Of a stretch of DNA of 64,000 nucleotides, positions 43,201 to 56,631 are shown piece after piece. The position numbers were made by a program, and so were the translations under genes. The DNA is taken from positions 186,001 through 250,000 of the forward strand of contig JAPZLL010000049.1 of the NCBI GenBank assembly GCA_036250225.1, read 5' to 3'. Under the pieces are notes generated by a model, which made no database searches, was not told the origin of the DNA, and saw nothing but the letters and a program-made list of their open reading frames with translations. Position 1 is the stretch's first letter. Each line of letters begins with the position of its first letter. The stretch comes from Cercophora sp. LCS_1. Lineage: Eukaryota > Ascomycota > Sordariomycetes > Sordariales > Lasiosphaeriaceae.

Positions 43201-46200
43201 TGCGAACAATTTCGTGCAGCGTCGAGGCGGCTACAACCTCGGTCTGCGGAATGGTGAGGCTGGGTCCGAGGTCTGGGATTGAAGGGAGCGGGTGTGCCGT
43301 CATGACGTTACCAGTACCCGGCATGCCGTTCAGCGAGAGACTCTCGAATCCATCGAGGGCATCCGCCGTCACCAGATCCACGACGTCCTCGGCCGGAACG
43401 CGGTTGAGAATTTCACCTGAAGGCTCAATGCTCTTGTGGTCGAGGTCCAACCCCTTGCAAAGTACCTCAATCTCGAACTTCAAATTCAACTTGAGCTCCG
43501 CGTTGTGATAAAGCTCAATGAGAAGATGAATGATGTCCATCAACCATGGGTTTGGTGGTCGGAAGACGTTGGAGTTCGCTCCGGAGATGAGAACCTTGCA
43601 GACGAACGGGATGACGACGATGAGGCGCTTAGTATCGTGCGCCTCGATGAGCAACTGCTTGAAGGCAATGTTCCTGTGCTTGATCGGTTTATCGCGAGCG
43701 AGTGTGAGAAGGCCAAGCCAGCCCCCCAAATTCTTGAGATGAGTCCGCTCGGTTGGGTTTTGCATCGTAAGTTCAGAGTTGAGCATCCTAGACACACTGA
43801 TATAAGTCTCACGAAGCACTTCAGCCCAGAGTGCCTTATCCTCGAATTTGCTGACGAGCTCCAGATAGACTTGGTGATAGTTTGGCTGCATCTTCGCGCG
43901 CTCTTCGACCAAGTGGCTTGCGAACCACTGTTGATGTCGAAGCTCCAAAAGCTCGCGCAATTCCTTAAACATACCCTGCAAGGTTGTGTCCGTGACGTTG
44001 TTCAAAGCGAACTGGATCTTGCCTGCCGTGTCCACGTCGGGGTCTTCATAGACAATGCTGGTTGGAAGAGGGTCAACGCCAACAGCTGTGAAGGGAGGAG
44101 GGTGTTGCTCAGAGAGCAGGACCTCATCAAGTCCTCCGTTGGTCAGAGCATCGGCTAATGCTCCTGGATGCGACACAGGGCCGCCGTTGTGGCCAAGCAG
44201 TTGCTCCCGCTCATGTTCTTGGACGACCTCATTCGCCTTCTTCCATGCATCAGTCCCTTGGAGGCCTGGTATCTGCCGCAGTTGCTCGCAAAAGCCGGGC
44301 CATTCGTGAAGCCGGCCAAACAGCTGCATCAAGGCCTGCAGACCGAACTTGTACATTGACTCGTCAGGGCGATGGTCCCTAACCGCCTCCAATATCATTC
44401 CCAGCGCAATGTGGAGGGGCAGATCCGATATCAGCTTGTGGGAGATAATACCCCCGAAGAGAACTGCTGTGGTGGCCAAGGCCTCCAAGGGGTAGTCCAC
44501 ATAATGAGAGTACTCGTCGAACAGTCCATGGATCATGCAAGCGAAAACATCTTGCTCCAGAGGATCGCGGGAGCGCTTGTACCGGTCGAGAATATCCACG
44601 ATGTTGCGGACCTCGATATCGTCGCTGTACATTTTCTTATAATGCTCCTCCATCTTCGAGTTGGCTGTCGCAGGAAGACTGTTTCCGTCCCGACCATTGG
44701 CATCAATGATGTCGTCGTAGCCTTCGCCATAATTGATGAGTCGTGGGTACGCAGTGATGCATTGTCGTTGAACGGTGATCAGGTCCGTGATTGAAATTTT
44801 AGGCATCGATTCTTCCAGGATCTGTAGCATCGCTGAGACGGTTCGGACCTGTAGTGGTGTCGTGTTTTTGCCTGCTCCCTCGGTGTGTCGCTGTAGTGCT
44901 ATCTCTTGGCTGGCCTTGATCATCAGAAACTGGAAGATGCTGTTCGTAACATCGGGGCTGCGGCTAGCCATCATCTTTCGCCCCCAGTCGTGCAGATCGA
45001 GAAAGTTTTCGCCATGCGCAAAGGCAGCGATATCAAGCCCAAAGCCGTTGGGAAGACTGACGATCTCCTCAAGCCAGCCGTGTCGGATGACGTGCTCGAA
45101 GATTGCTGGGAGCAGCATGGGCTTCATCCCGTGCGCATCGATAAACCGCGCAACCACGAAACCCTTGTCCCGTCGCCAGAGGCTGTCCAGCACAAAGTCT
45201 GATTCGGGGGATGGCGACAGGAACCCGTCGAAGAGAGATATGAGCGTGTCCTCAGCCATGCTGGGCCACGGCTTCGGCACACCAAAAGCTGACACCACAA
45301 AGGTAGGCAAGTTGTTGATCACCACGTCCTGAAAAAGGCGTTTCGCCTCGGTGCTTTGCGAGGCGTGCACTGAGTGGAGCGCAACGCTGAAGACAGCCGA
45401 GAGTGCCCGTTCAGAGACGAGTGTCTTACGAACCACTTGTTTGGCCGTTTCCTGGATAGGCTCGCGGGAGTTCGCGTATTCCTCAATCGAGATTGTCGCC
45501 TTGAGACCGGGGATAGTGGTTGCGTCGAGTTGATCGGGCCTGAGATTCAGAAATGCGCAGAGGAACGAGAGTTGAGTCTCTGGATTTTCCCACTCCCCAC
45601 CCCACAGACTAGAAATGTCAAAGTTTGGGCTGTCGCGGGCTATGGGTAGAAGCGCATGGTACAAGCGCAGAAACTGCGGCGACGTGATGCGGGCCCCACT
45701 ATGATCGAAGTAGGAAACCACGTCTTGCCACCTGAAGCCGGGCGGGAGTACCCGACGGAGGGCCGCAACAAGGACGGAGGGGTTGTGGCGCGGTGTCTGG
45801 CTGATCGTGGTATATGTCAGTGCAATTGATACCTGCTCCTCGCTCAGCTGGATGTTTGGTGGCCGCTTCTGCAAGTGCTCGACACAAGTATCCTCGTCCA
45901 GTGTGAAGTCGCTGGTCTCGCGTCCGCTGCGATGTATGTACAGCGCTAGCGTGTTTGCGGGCTTGTCCGCGAGGACTCGGATTAAGTCCATCGCGGCAAG
46001 AACCTGGGAAGGGGGAGGCTTCGCATCCGGCAATTGGGCGTATCGCTTCAAAACGTTATGCTCTAACTCTTTCTTCGCGGCCGCGTTGAAGTTTGGGGGG
46101 TGCGCTTGGATAAAGCGGTCGAGAAGCTCGGCGATAAAGTCGGTGGGAAGGTCGCCGTGCTCGTTGTTGGTTCGGCTTAGGATGTTGACAAACGTTGGGA

Positions 46201-47004
46201 AGTTGGTAGAGAGAATTGCATCCGCTGATTGAGAGTGGGGTCAGCAAAGTCGGGCACGCACGCAAATGGAAAGATCCGAAGACTGCTTCGGATTGCGCGA
46301 AGGCAGATCTGAGTTCGGATGGAATGTCGGCTCGACACTAACCTTTGGTCTTGAGATCTTGCCTCGGCCCTAGTTTAAACGCAAGCGCCATCACTGTTTT
46401 CTCGAACGCATCCAATCCGAAATGTTCCATAAACGTCGACAGATCGAAGTCTCGGAAGATGTCCTCGGTGCCGGTCTCGATTGATTCGGCGATCCGCCTG
46501 GCTTGCTCAAAGTCGGTAGATATTTTTCGGACTTCTGCGACCAAGAGGTGATGGTTGTGGCCTTGACCTCCTGGCCGGTTGAACACCTGCGGGGCGTTCG
46601 AGGCGACAAGTCGCGTCAGGTATCTCGAAAACACCTCCATACCGTGTTCATCGATAAGCTGCAAGAAGACAACAAGCCGTCAGCACAAGCACGAGACAAA
46701 CAGGAGCGGGCGCAACGCGGGAGGCGCAAGACGCGCAGATGGGGGGACGTACTCTTCGCAACTGTTCGGTCTGGGCGTCCCACTTGTGGGGGTCGTCTCT
46801 ATCCTCCTTGATGGTGCTCAGCAGCAGGAGGACCTGGGCGACGGCGATCTTTGTGATGTTGCCGGTGGGGCTGCTCGTGCTGGGGCTGGCACCGGCACTC
46901 AGCGCTCCAGGGTGGGGAGAGTAGGGGGGTTGGGCGAGGCCAGTGTAGATGGAATGCGCGGATGGGTTTGGAGAAAAAGATCCCGTTCTGGATTGGGGGA
47001 CCAT
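40226..47004 (-). CDS. NOT1: CCR4-NOT complex scaffold subunit NOT1
   Basis: Exons 47004-46753, 46658-46343 and 46224-40226 give 2188 residues in continuous frame. The N-terminal region (TKIAVAQVLLLLSTIKED, EQLRRLIDEHGMEVFSRYL) is the fungal Not1 N-terminal HEAT domain. The middle carries the MIF4G-like Caf1-binding region and a DUF3819-type CAF40-binding helix segment. The C-terminal Not1 domain ends in LERMVGFWPQPWGLMVTVIELVKNDKF, the family signature that binds Not2/3/5. It is the scaffold of the cytoplasmic and nuclear deadenylase complex. Start: ATG 47004, MVPQSRTGSFSP; a different frame is also open upstream of it, so a longer N-terminus with an unrecognised intron is not excluded. It diverges from the hydrolase-CorA gene at 48822. 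Confidence 0.9.
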
Positions 47005-48821
47005 GGGTCAGCAGAGAGGGTCGGAGAATGAAGTCGACGCTACTATTCCCCTGGCGGAACAGAGCCACTTCCTCTCGTGGTGGGTTAATGGGCGCAAAGC
47101 GCGGGGGCGAAACCGGTCGGCGACGCAGGTCTGTGGGGGCCTCGGGGTGGACAGCTTTCAGCGACGGCGACAGAAGTGTGGATGGGTCACGGAGAGTTGA
47201 TGGATTGGACGTCAAGGCTGCGTGGTTGATGTGCTTTTTTCGACGTGTGAGGTTCGAGGAAGAAATGGGTCGCGGCGGAGCTAGCCTGGAGTGCGGCCCG
47301 TGCATGGTGCCTGAAGCGTCGACTTGCTGCCTGGGAATTGGGGCAAGAACATTGGGGAAACCAAGGGTCCTATTGCTTCCTTGCTGCGATCTCGATCCCA
47401 AACACGCAAGGGCACAGACACAAACTTAGTACACAACGCGAAAGCATGCTATGATATTGGTGAAACGTATACTCTGGGTTTCTACGTTGGTTTCTGGAGA
47501 AGCAATTAACTTGCCGTATCCAAGTGTGGAGAGCTGCTCAACGACTGATAGACCTCGGCCGGAGGCGGAGCGGAATTACAGTTCTGAGCGTTGTCTGAGG
47601 GCGAAGCCTTGCTCTCTCTGAACGCAACGCATTGCCGGAATACCAGGGTTCGCTCAACGTTGCGTGGTCGACTCCGACCGGTGAACTGTTCGCGCTTGTC
47701 GTGACCCGGCAGAAGAGGTAGGAGGTTCGCGGTGGTTTACACAGCCCTACTGATGCCTCCATGTGGTGACACGGAAGGGGTTGACGGCCCGTGAGTGCTC
47801 TTTTAGGGAGGTGGCTTGCTGAGTGGGTCGGCAAGTCCCGGCCTACCACAACGGTCGAAAGGACATTCGTCAACTGAAATTTGATCGATGCGAGTTCCAA
47901 ATATTGAATTATATGAGGATACTTGAGAACGCTACCGGAAAGGCGCGAAAGTTCTATGCTGACGTTTACCGAAGTTCATGATCATCCGTTTAGACAACGT
48001 GCAGTGGAACCAGTGTGCTCGTAACTTTGTCAGCAACTCTGGTTGGCAAACCTAGGTGCCTTAGGTAGGTTGCTTGTCTGTTGGTCAAGGTGCTCAAAAG
48101 CCAACCAGAACACCATTCTGCATCACCTGCCACCTTCCTCTATCACATCCTTTTTGGACTCTGCAAACGTCTAGCATCCGGCAATGAGAATATGCCTGGG
48201 CGCTTCTTGAAAAATTCAGAGAACCGTTGGAACAAGCTTGATCGACCACTCAAGACCGGGAGCTCGACCAATCTCTACCGACGAATTGCACTCAAGCCTT
48301 TTTCTGGGTCTCCAGATGGATCACGGCCTTGAGGTCCCATCCGCCGCCATCCGCAATCCGTCGAATGGCTAGCCAAATTACGGCGGCTTGTTGGCGGTTT
48401 TTTGGACTGATCCCTCGGCCTCAAGCGAGCTGCAAATGAGAGCCAGCATGTCACGTCACCAGACACCCCAACGGCTGCCACACGACACCCATGTCGAGGC
48501 CTCTGCGGCCTTCCAGGAGGCTCACTACGGCGCGAATAGGGCGTTTTTGGAGTGATCGCAGCGGCTGACAGCGTGCCGGTTCCCGTTTCAACGCGTTGTA
48601 GCCTGGGGCGCTGTTCTTGGCGGAATTCTTGGCAGGATTTCAAACATGTCGGTTCCCTCGCTCGCATCTTTTTTTCTTGATTTCACCTGCTCCGTCTCGC
48701 GGTATTGTTGGTCTTCGTTGTTGTGTCTGGGTGTCGCTCTCAGCGTTGCTTCAATTCCTGCTGGCCAGCAGTTTCCGCGCCGCCACAACCTCAGTTGATC
48801 GCGTCCGCTTTTTGTCCCGCG
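47005..48821. other. 1.8-kb divergent intergenic region, NOT1 / hydrolase-CorA
   Basis: No gene was supported. Open frames near 47020-47400 overlap the NOT1 leader. A CCTAGGTGCCTTAGGTAGG stretch at about 48050 is an imperfect inverted repeat. 5' sequences of both flanking genes lie here. Confidence 0.4.
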
Positions 48822-51800
48822 ATGGACGGCAATCGCAACAGCTCCACAACAAGCAAGACTGAGGGTGAGACCGTTGATGTTGAAAAGTCTCAGACCCAGA
48901 GCAATAATGACCACGTGCAAGACAAGCAGCAAGGCCAGGCGACCAGGATAGAATGGGCGGCGAAAGGATCTGACAGCGGCACTGGACCAGTGTCTTTGGA
49001 TCTCAAAAGGGTTGGGACGCGGGATTCCATGTCAGGCAGCGTGTTACAGCTCGATCCAGAGCCCGGTTTTGCGCATATTGATGGAGATGTTGGCGGCACT
49101 GGCTACAACGACACCAAGGTGGACGTAGTTGCTGTGACTTGCCCGGGTGCGGATCCTGTGCAAACATGGTCCTACGATCCGCTGCCAGAGGGCTATTTCG
49201 GTCACCCAACCTTGGGAAGCCTTGCCCGCTTTCCCACCGTGTCAAGGCTTGCCGGCGATGCTATCATCAGTCCTGCCATCGACCGCCCTCTGCCCAAGGC
49301 CGGCCACATGTGGGTGCGGCAGGGTATTCGAAAGTCCGCCAACACCGCTAGAGTCATGCTCTACCGACATCGCGCCTTGACCGAGGGGACCAATCTAGAC
49401 CTTCTAGCAAGGGACCTGCTTGACAATGTCCAGCAGCAACGGCAAGGAACGGTGAGTGAACTGTGTGAATGGTCAAGCTCAATCACCACTAATACTTGCT
49501 GCTAGCGTCCCTCACGTCCACTGTTCTTTATTGCCCATAGTATCGGGGGTCTGGTTGTCAAAAGAGCCCTTTTGCTGGCAACTGAGCTTCCGGAGTACCG
49601 AGAACTCAAGTACAACTGTCATGGAATTGTCTTTTTCTGTAAGGCCATCATCGACGCAGGAAGACGTCCAACTGACGCAAACTAAGCAACTCCGCACCAG
49701 GGCTCAAGTTATCTCTCGATGAAAAGCACCAGAGAGAGCGTCCGACAAATACTCCGCCTGCAGAGGGCTTTGCCGAAGTCACTAGCCGACGAGGTTCGTG
49801 TCAACCATCCTGGCCTCTCGCGCATGCAGGAAGAATTTTTCAAAATTGCCAGTGAGCTTCGTATATGGACGTTCTACGAGACGATCGATTCAGACCTTTC
49901 GGGTACCAGCGGGCGGGGAGAAGTGCAATTTACTGCTCCTTTAGTCTCAATCAAGTCAGCGCTGTTAGATCTATGGCATGAGGATGTCTACTCCCTGGAA
50001 AGCGACCATGCACACCTGGCCTCTTTCGGTCTCAACAACGCCAATACAATGAAAACATTCCTAGGGGATTTCACAGCCGCTATCCAGAAAGCAAGAAAGC
50101 TGAGCGCCTACATCCATGTTCCACTGAGACTCAAGGAACATGTCAAGGTTGAAGTAATCGGGTTTTACGACAACACCGATGCAGAGACCGAAGCCCCTAT
50201 TCGCTTGTATGCCACACGGTACCATCTGAACGAATTCCTCCACAAGGGCCCGGAGCGGTGTCTTGAGGAGAGGCTGTCCAAGCTTAATCGGCGCCAGACG
50301 CTGCCAACGGATAAGGGTGAGCGCAGCGATAGGCATCTGGTAAGGGGATCGGCTGAAGTGGTATCAGAGGCTGCTCCTGGTCTAGGAGTGTCGCAGGAGA
50401 CGGCAACCCCGGCCGCGCCGGGGATCACGGTAACAAGTCCCTCGACTCGGTCGATTACGTTCCAAACCCGCCCTGGCCCCGTGCCACTTACTGCAACGCG
50501 TCCTCGTGGCGTCACTGAACCCATTCTTCCATCTTCAATCACTCGTCCCTCCAGCTCAGAGAGCGAAGCCAGCACTGTTAGTACCGTATCGGAGTCGGCA
50601 TTGCGCACGGGTCGGATGATCCGAGAGGCCGATCTAGCCGCTAAGCAACGCGAAGAGTTCTTGAACAAGGCTCGTTTTGGGATTCGGGATCCGATGGCTG
50701 GTTTCGGGCGGCCTGACCCAAGTCTAAGAAAGTACATGTGGATTCACACTCCGTTCACAAACCCGATATGGGTCAGAGACATATTCGACAAACTCAGTGA
50801 GACACAGAACCTCAACGTTTCGAAAATCTTCAACTACGACAACTGGGAATCGAAGCACATTCGGGGAACACATTCTCAGACCCAACCGTCGTATGTGAAG
50901 CCCGCATGTTCATGGGTAACTGCGGACTCTCCAATGTCACCATGGTCTCAGCCATCATTTGGTGGACAGCCAACTCCCGGCATCAGCCCCAATTTTCTCT
51001 ATCTTTACTTTCCGTATCTCAATTTCGATACGTATAGGGGCATTGTCAGACGACGCAACCTCATCAAGCGTCGGCTGAGACACGGTAGAGCGGCACCCGT
51101 CCCGCACGAAATTGCTGAGCTGGAATCGTTGGAGATGAGAGTGGTCTGGGAGTATTTTGGCTACGACCCTCCACTCAACAGCCGCCGGACGTTGGATCAG
51201 TTTGGGTACCCGTCGCTGCAGGATACAAACGCCCGCGACGACGACCAGATGCTTTATAAGCTTACCAAACACAAGTCGGCTAAGCAGGACCCATTGTTCT
51301 CACGGAGTCGGGCATTCCGGCCAGCAAGTATCGCGCCCAAGTCAATCAATACAAGCATGCGTTCGATCAACTCGAGGGAGCTAAGCGACGATGAAGATAG
51401 CTACGACGATGAAACAAGCTACGAGGAAGAAGCTGACTTGAGGGACGGCAATGTACTGATGGTTGATTCTCTCTGGCTCTGGGCTATCGACACAAGTGAG
51501 CATATCCTCATTCATTTTACGGGAAAGGACATGGTAACCAAATTCAGACATATTGACTACTTTCTTCCCCAAGCGAGAGTCGGACCCGCGGGAAGGGACT
51601 CTTTTCCAGCAAGCCGATCTTCGAAACAGCATCTACAACGAGTTGAATGGCGACTTGACCGGAAGGACCGAGAATGCGTTGGATCTTGCTGCGTTTGTTG
51701 TCTTTCATGCCGTGACCGTTTTGTTAGACAAGTCTTCACACCCAGATCTTGAGATTTTCCGCATCTTCGAGGAAGCAATCGGGCTCTTGGTAAGAATTCC

Positions 51801-52839
51801 CCTACTTCCCCCCAGACGTCGAAGCTAACAACTTCCCTCTAGGCCGAAAGGTTGACGCAAAACATGAAACACTTCCGACTTCAAACATTCAAAGGCGACA
51901 ATTCCGGCGATGAATCCGAATCCGACGACGAGCTAGACCAAAATAACCCGGCTTCGATCAAGAAACGACACAAGCGTGAGCTGGAGAGGGCGGAGAGGGA
52001 GAATAGGGAAAACACGTCTGCCCTTCTCGAGCTGCGCGACATGGAGGACGAGATGAACACGCTCCTCAAGCTTTTTGACGCCCAGGAGGCTATGATCAAG
52101 ACGATGAAGACAATCTACTCGGGGAATGGCCTCAGGGAGATCACTTCACACGGGCAGTTCTACCTGGATGAGGCGCTGGAGTGGCTGGACGAGTACAAGC
52201 AAAGTGCCAAGGAGATGGTGAAGCGAGTGGACACCGTGAGAAAAGATGTAAGTCGCCATTGTCCAGAGGGGTACTATATTCGTTCGGAGCTGACACCGGA
52301 TTTAGTACGAAAAAATGCTTGAGATGGCGCAGCGCCAGGCACAAGTGGATGAGGTCCGGTGGTCGCGATTGCAGACAGAGCTCGCCTCGAACCAGAACCT
52401 ATCGGTCATGATCTTCACCACTTTCACCGTCATTTTCCTCCCGCTCAGCTTCTTTACCGGACTGTTTGGCATCAACGTAAAAGAGTGGGACGAAGAATTG
52501 CCGACTCTGGGTTTTGTCGGAGCAATTTCACTTCCAGTATCCGGTCTTCTCATCGTCCTGGCGTTCATTGGGGCCTACAGCTGGCGGGCGCAGTCACTAG
52601 TCAAGTCCACGTACAAGCGCTCCAAGAGAGTGCTACATGGCACCCTCGAGATCCTTGGAAAATTGGAGCCCAAGGCAACCAGGGCAAGGAAACAGAGGCG
52701 CAAGGCTGAGGAGCGGAGGAGGCGCAAGGCCGAACAAGCAAAGAAGGAAAAAGACCGGGCCTACGATTTCTGGGCAACGGTGAAAAGAGGGAGAACGACC
52801 CAGTATCAGATTCCGCATCTGAACAGACACAGTGAGTGA
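48822..52839 (+). CDS. Serine alpha/beta hydrolase fused to CorA-like two-TM module
   Basis: Six exons: 48822-49451, 49506-49638, 49687-51495, 51548-51789, 51843-52247 and 52306-52839; 1250 residues, all junctions in frame. Residues about 100-270 form a DUF676/PGAP1-like hydrolase: DPVQTWSYD oxyanion-side loop, ARVMLYRHRAL, LARDLLDNVQQQR, the nucleophile elbow FFIAHSIGGLVVKRALLLA (Ser222), and FFSTPHQGSSYLS restored by splicing, which carries the likely His. The middle is a Ser/Thr-rich linker and a long helical region with DSLWLWAIDTNILTTFFPKRE, as in fungal CorA-like proteins. The C-terminus has an acidic coiled coil and two helices, TM1 about 1105-1130 ending GLFGIN in place of the CorA GMN, and TM2 about 1141-1165. 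Function unknown: possibly a membrane-tethered lipase or signalling protein. Confidence 0.85.
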
Positions 52840-53296
52840 TGCAGGTTCCGTAGATACTAGAGTACCAACTTCGACATGCGTTTCCCACGTCGCTCAGGGG
52901 CTGGTGCCAACAGCCCAAACAAAACATCCAATTCCGTCCAGCCGAACTCGGATGCACAGACACCCAGTAGCCTCGGTTTGCTTCGGGCCACTATTGCTCC
53001 CCCGGTCTGGGGAACGCACTGGCCGCTTTCAAATGCCAAAACTTCAATTGGTAGGGCCGATTCGGCGCGAACGTCATTGAGCCTTCCCGCCGTCGTTCCA
53101 TTGCTCCAAAATTTAGGATGTCCTACTCTTTTGCTGGGTCATGAACCAGCATCCAAGCACTCCTTTTTGCGCCCACAGTAGCCAGCCCTTTCCCCTGACG
53201 ACAGGGTCTTGACATGTCCCTCGCCGCATAGCAAACACCACGCAATTGCGGTTTTTTCTTGCTCCCCTCATCCTCTCTCCCCCACCATTCGCCACC
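52840..53296. other. Intergenic spacer
   Basis: Between two plus-strand genes; C/T-rich just upstream of the next ATG, as usual for fungal leaders. No gene was seen. Confidence 0.4.
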
Positions 53297-55318
53297 ATGT
53301 CGGCCACCACTTCGGCGCGGCTCACAACTGGCCTCTGTCGGAGAGCAGCAACTACAGCTCCCCGCGCCGCAGTGTCGGCGGTAGTAACGAAGCCAACCAC
53401 GGCGACGTCCCAATTCCACCGCTCCCTCTCTACCACACCCTCCACCACCCGTCCCCGACGAAACCAGACCCGTCCCGCCGCATGTAACCGCACAACAGCA
53501 GCACCCTTCCGCCTTATCTCCACCACGGCCCCACACCGCTCAGCCTCCGGCGCCGACGAGGAGGACTCGTTCGACCCGGCGGCAATCGAGCGCGAGTCGG
53601 ACCAGGTCGACGTCTGCATTGTAGGCGGCGGACCGGCCGGTCTGGCTGCCGCCATCCGCCTCAAGCAGCTCGCCAACGAGGCGGGCAACGACGAGTTCCG
53701 CGTCCTGCTGCTCGAAAAGGCCGGTGAGATCGGCGCGCACATCCTCTCAGGCGCGGTGATCCAGCCCAATGCCATCGAGGAGCTAATCCCGGAGTGGTTG
53801 GCAGAGGACAATGAGTCACGGTTCACGGGCGCGACGCCGGCGGGGGGCGACTCGATGCGGTTTTTGACCAAAAAGATGGCGATTCCGCTGCCGCCGCCGC
53901 CGCAGATGCATAACAAGGGGAATTACATTGTGAGCTTGAACGAGTTTACAAAGTGGCTGGGCGAGAGGGCCGAGGAGGTTGGCGTTGAGGTGTATCCCGG
54001 CTTTGCGGCCAGCGAGGTTCTGTACGAGAGTGATGGCACTGTCAAGGGCGTGGCGACGAACGATTTGGGAATTGCGAGGACGGGGAAACCAAAGGACACG
54101 TTTGAACGGGGCATGGAGTTCCATGCCAGGATTACGCTGTTCGGCGAGGGATGTCATGGCAGTCTGAGCAAGCAGGTCATCAAGAAGTTTGATCTGCGGA
54201 GCGAGAGCCAACCGCAGACGTACGGGTTGGGTGTGAAGGAGGTGTGGGAGGTGCAACCAGAAAAGTTCAAGAAGGGCGAGATTGTCCACTCGATGGGCTA
54301 TCCATTGCCGTATGATACCTACGGTGGTGCGTGGATGTATCATTTTGGCGATAACTTGGTCAGCATCGGCTTGGTCACGGCGTTGGATTACACGAACCCA
54401 TGGCTATCACCATACGGGGAGTTTCAAAAGCTCAAGCAGCACCCGCTGTACCGTGAGGTGTTGGAGGGCGGCAAGTGCATTTCGTACGGCGCAAGGGCGC
54501 TTATTGAGGGTGGTTTCCAGTCGATTCCCAAGGTTGCTTTCCCTGGTGGTGCTTTGATTGGCGACTCGGCCGGTTTCGTCAACGTCCCCAAGGTCAAGGG
54601 CACCCACAACGCCATGAAGTCGGGCATGCTCGCCGCCGAGGCAACGTGGAATGCGCTCCAAGGGAGCGAAGACCAGGGCGCCGTCTTCCTGTACGAGTAT
54701 GAGGAGAAGCTTCGTCAGTCATCCATCTGGAAGGAGCTCAAGGAGGTGCGCAACATGCGTCCGTCCTTCCACACCCCGCTGGGCCTGTACGGCGGCGTGC
54801 TCTACTCGGGTATCGAGGCTTTCCTCCTCAAGGGCCGTGTCCCATGGACCTTTAAACACAAGGTCACCGACCACGCTGCGACCAAGCCCGCGGACCAGTG
54901 CCCCAAGATCGAATACCCCAAGCCCGACGGCAAGATCACGTTCGATATCCTCACCAGTGTTTCTCGCACGGGAACCAACCACGAGGAAGACCAGCCGGTG
55001 CATCTCCAGGTCAAGGACTGGGACAAACACACGGCTGAGACGTACCCGCCGTTCAAAGGGCTGGAGAACCGCTTCTGCCCAGCGGGCGTGTACGAGTATG
55101 TTGAGGATGCGAGCAAGCCTGAGGGCGTGCGGTTCCAAATCAACGCGCAAAAGTGAGTACTACCTTGTCGTTGCGAGGGATGTGAGAGGAGATACGTGCT
55201 AACATGTGTTGAAAAAAGTTGCATCCACTGCAAAACGTGCGACATCAAGGCGCCCAACCAGGACATCAACTGGCAAGTCCCACAAGGCGGAGAGGGCCCC
55301 AAATACTACATGACGTAG
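53297..55318 (+). CDS. Electron transfer flavoprotein-ubiquinone oxidoreductase
   Basis: Exons 53297-55152 and 55219-55318 give 651 residues. The N-terminal 85 residues are Arg/Ser/Thr-rich (mitochondrial targeting). FAD-binding VDVCIVGGGPAGLAAA is at about 104-119, with GAHILSGAVIQP and LIGDSAGFVNVPKVKGTHNAMKSGM as the ubiquinone-side and FAD segments. The C-terminal [4Fe-4S] ligands are C594, C620, C623 and C626; the last three, CIHCKTC, come from the second exon. By family it transfers electrons from ETF (amino acid and fatty acid beta-oxidation) to ubiquinone in the inner membrane. Start: ATG 53297; the upstream open frame begins with a non-ATG codon. Confidence 0.95.
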
Positions 55319-56615
55319 TGTGGAGGAGAGAGAATGTTGGAATGCTGGCCGAGATGGTGAGGACACAGTCAGTCCATTGTCAATAAAAGTGGTGTTTTGG
55401 TTGATGTGCGTTGTTGGCAGACTGTGCATATTTGTTGGTTAGTTTGGAGGGATTTGGTGTGTGTTCAACAAGCAGGATAGAGAAATGGCAATCTCAACGC
55501 TACACCAAGCCGGCTTTCCAACCATTCGTACAGATGCATGACGACCACTATCTGTGTTTGGCAAGCCAACGGCTCAATAAAGACAACATTGTGACGTTGG
55601 GATGAGGATGTTTCTGACGCGTTGAGAAACTCTCATTGCAAGGGGTGGATTTTTCCTTCGTAGCGCGCAACGCGTCAGACGCATCGCATTGCAAGCCCAG
55701 CAACAACTGTTTGATGGGACGCGATCGCGATCCGTGCGACTGCGACAGTTGCACGTCCCGCACCGCGTCTTCTGTCGCGCGAGTGCTGGTGCGATCCAAC
55801 CCTGGACCAATCGGCTTCAATTCACGCCTCCCACTTCACACCACCACGGCACCACCATCAGCGCGGAAGCGCACAAGCAGAAAGAGAAACTGCCAAAAAT
55901 GCGTCCTCTGCCCCCAACCAACGAGCCGCCTATAAGGGATGAAGGCTGCAATACAGCCGAGTTCGAAGGCATTTTTAGGGTTGAAGGGAGAAATGACTTC
56001 TTCCTCTCCACCCACGTTAGGTTTGCTTACCCGTCTGCTGAAGGAGCAACTTTCCGGGCATAATAGCGGGATGTTTTAAGGCCTTGTTGAGAATCCGGTG
56101 AGTTGCGGCAGATATGCCACCAACCGGCTTTTGCAATGCGGCACTGTGTCGGATGTTGCATGTGAGAGAGCCCAGAACAGGCTGCGGTCGGCTGCACGAA
56201 AAGCTGCCTGGATCCAGAAAGGGGGGCGTGTGCGCAGTCGACGCCCGGAGGATAAGGCTACCGGAGTCCGTCCATTTTCTGAGCAGCGGAATGGTTCCTT
56301 TTGCTTCTTCCTTTTGCTTTTTTTATTTTCCTTGACCATCCCCATTTTCATCGCGGCGAATGCGCGTCGCGGGGAGCGCATCGCCAGAATTTGGTCATCG
56401 GAGTCGACGGAAGTCTCCTGACTATTGTTGAGAAGCCGTGGGAGGCCTGGCGCCTTCTGTTGTCCGTCGTTGTGGAATGAAGGCGAGTATTGAGTTGTGG
56501 AATCTGTGAGGGTGGGATCAATGAAATGAGTCATACGTAGTGAGGCTGGTTCTCCGGAAACGCAATCGCAGGGATGGAGGACGCTTTGAGCCACACGGGC
56601 CAATCTCTTGCCGCG

Positions 56616-56631
56616 GAGGTACCGGTACCTC
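56616..56631. repeat. 16-bp perfect palindrome, core GTACCGGTAC
   Basis: GAGGTACCGGTACCTC reads the same on both strands. It shares the ten-base core GTACCGGTAC with the palindrome at 58024. A dimeric regulator site is a possibility. Confidence 0.7.

Noticed and set aside
40739..45332. Several plus-strand frames of 100-240 residues
   Set aside because: Antisense to the NOT1 coding exon.
48046..48070. CCTAGGTGCCTTAGGTAGG as a mobile-element end
   Set aside because: Short CTAGGT/TTAGGT-type repeats are common in these genomes and no partner end was seen.
53113..53916. 267-residue minus-strand frame
   Set aside because: Antisense to ETF-QO; Gly/Arg-rich shadow, no motif.
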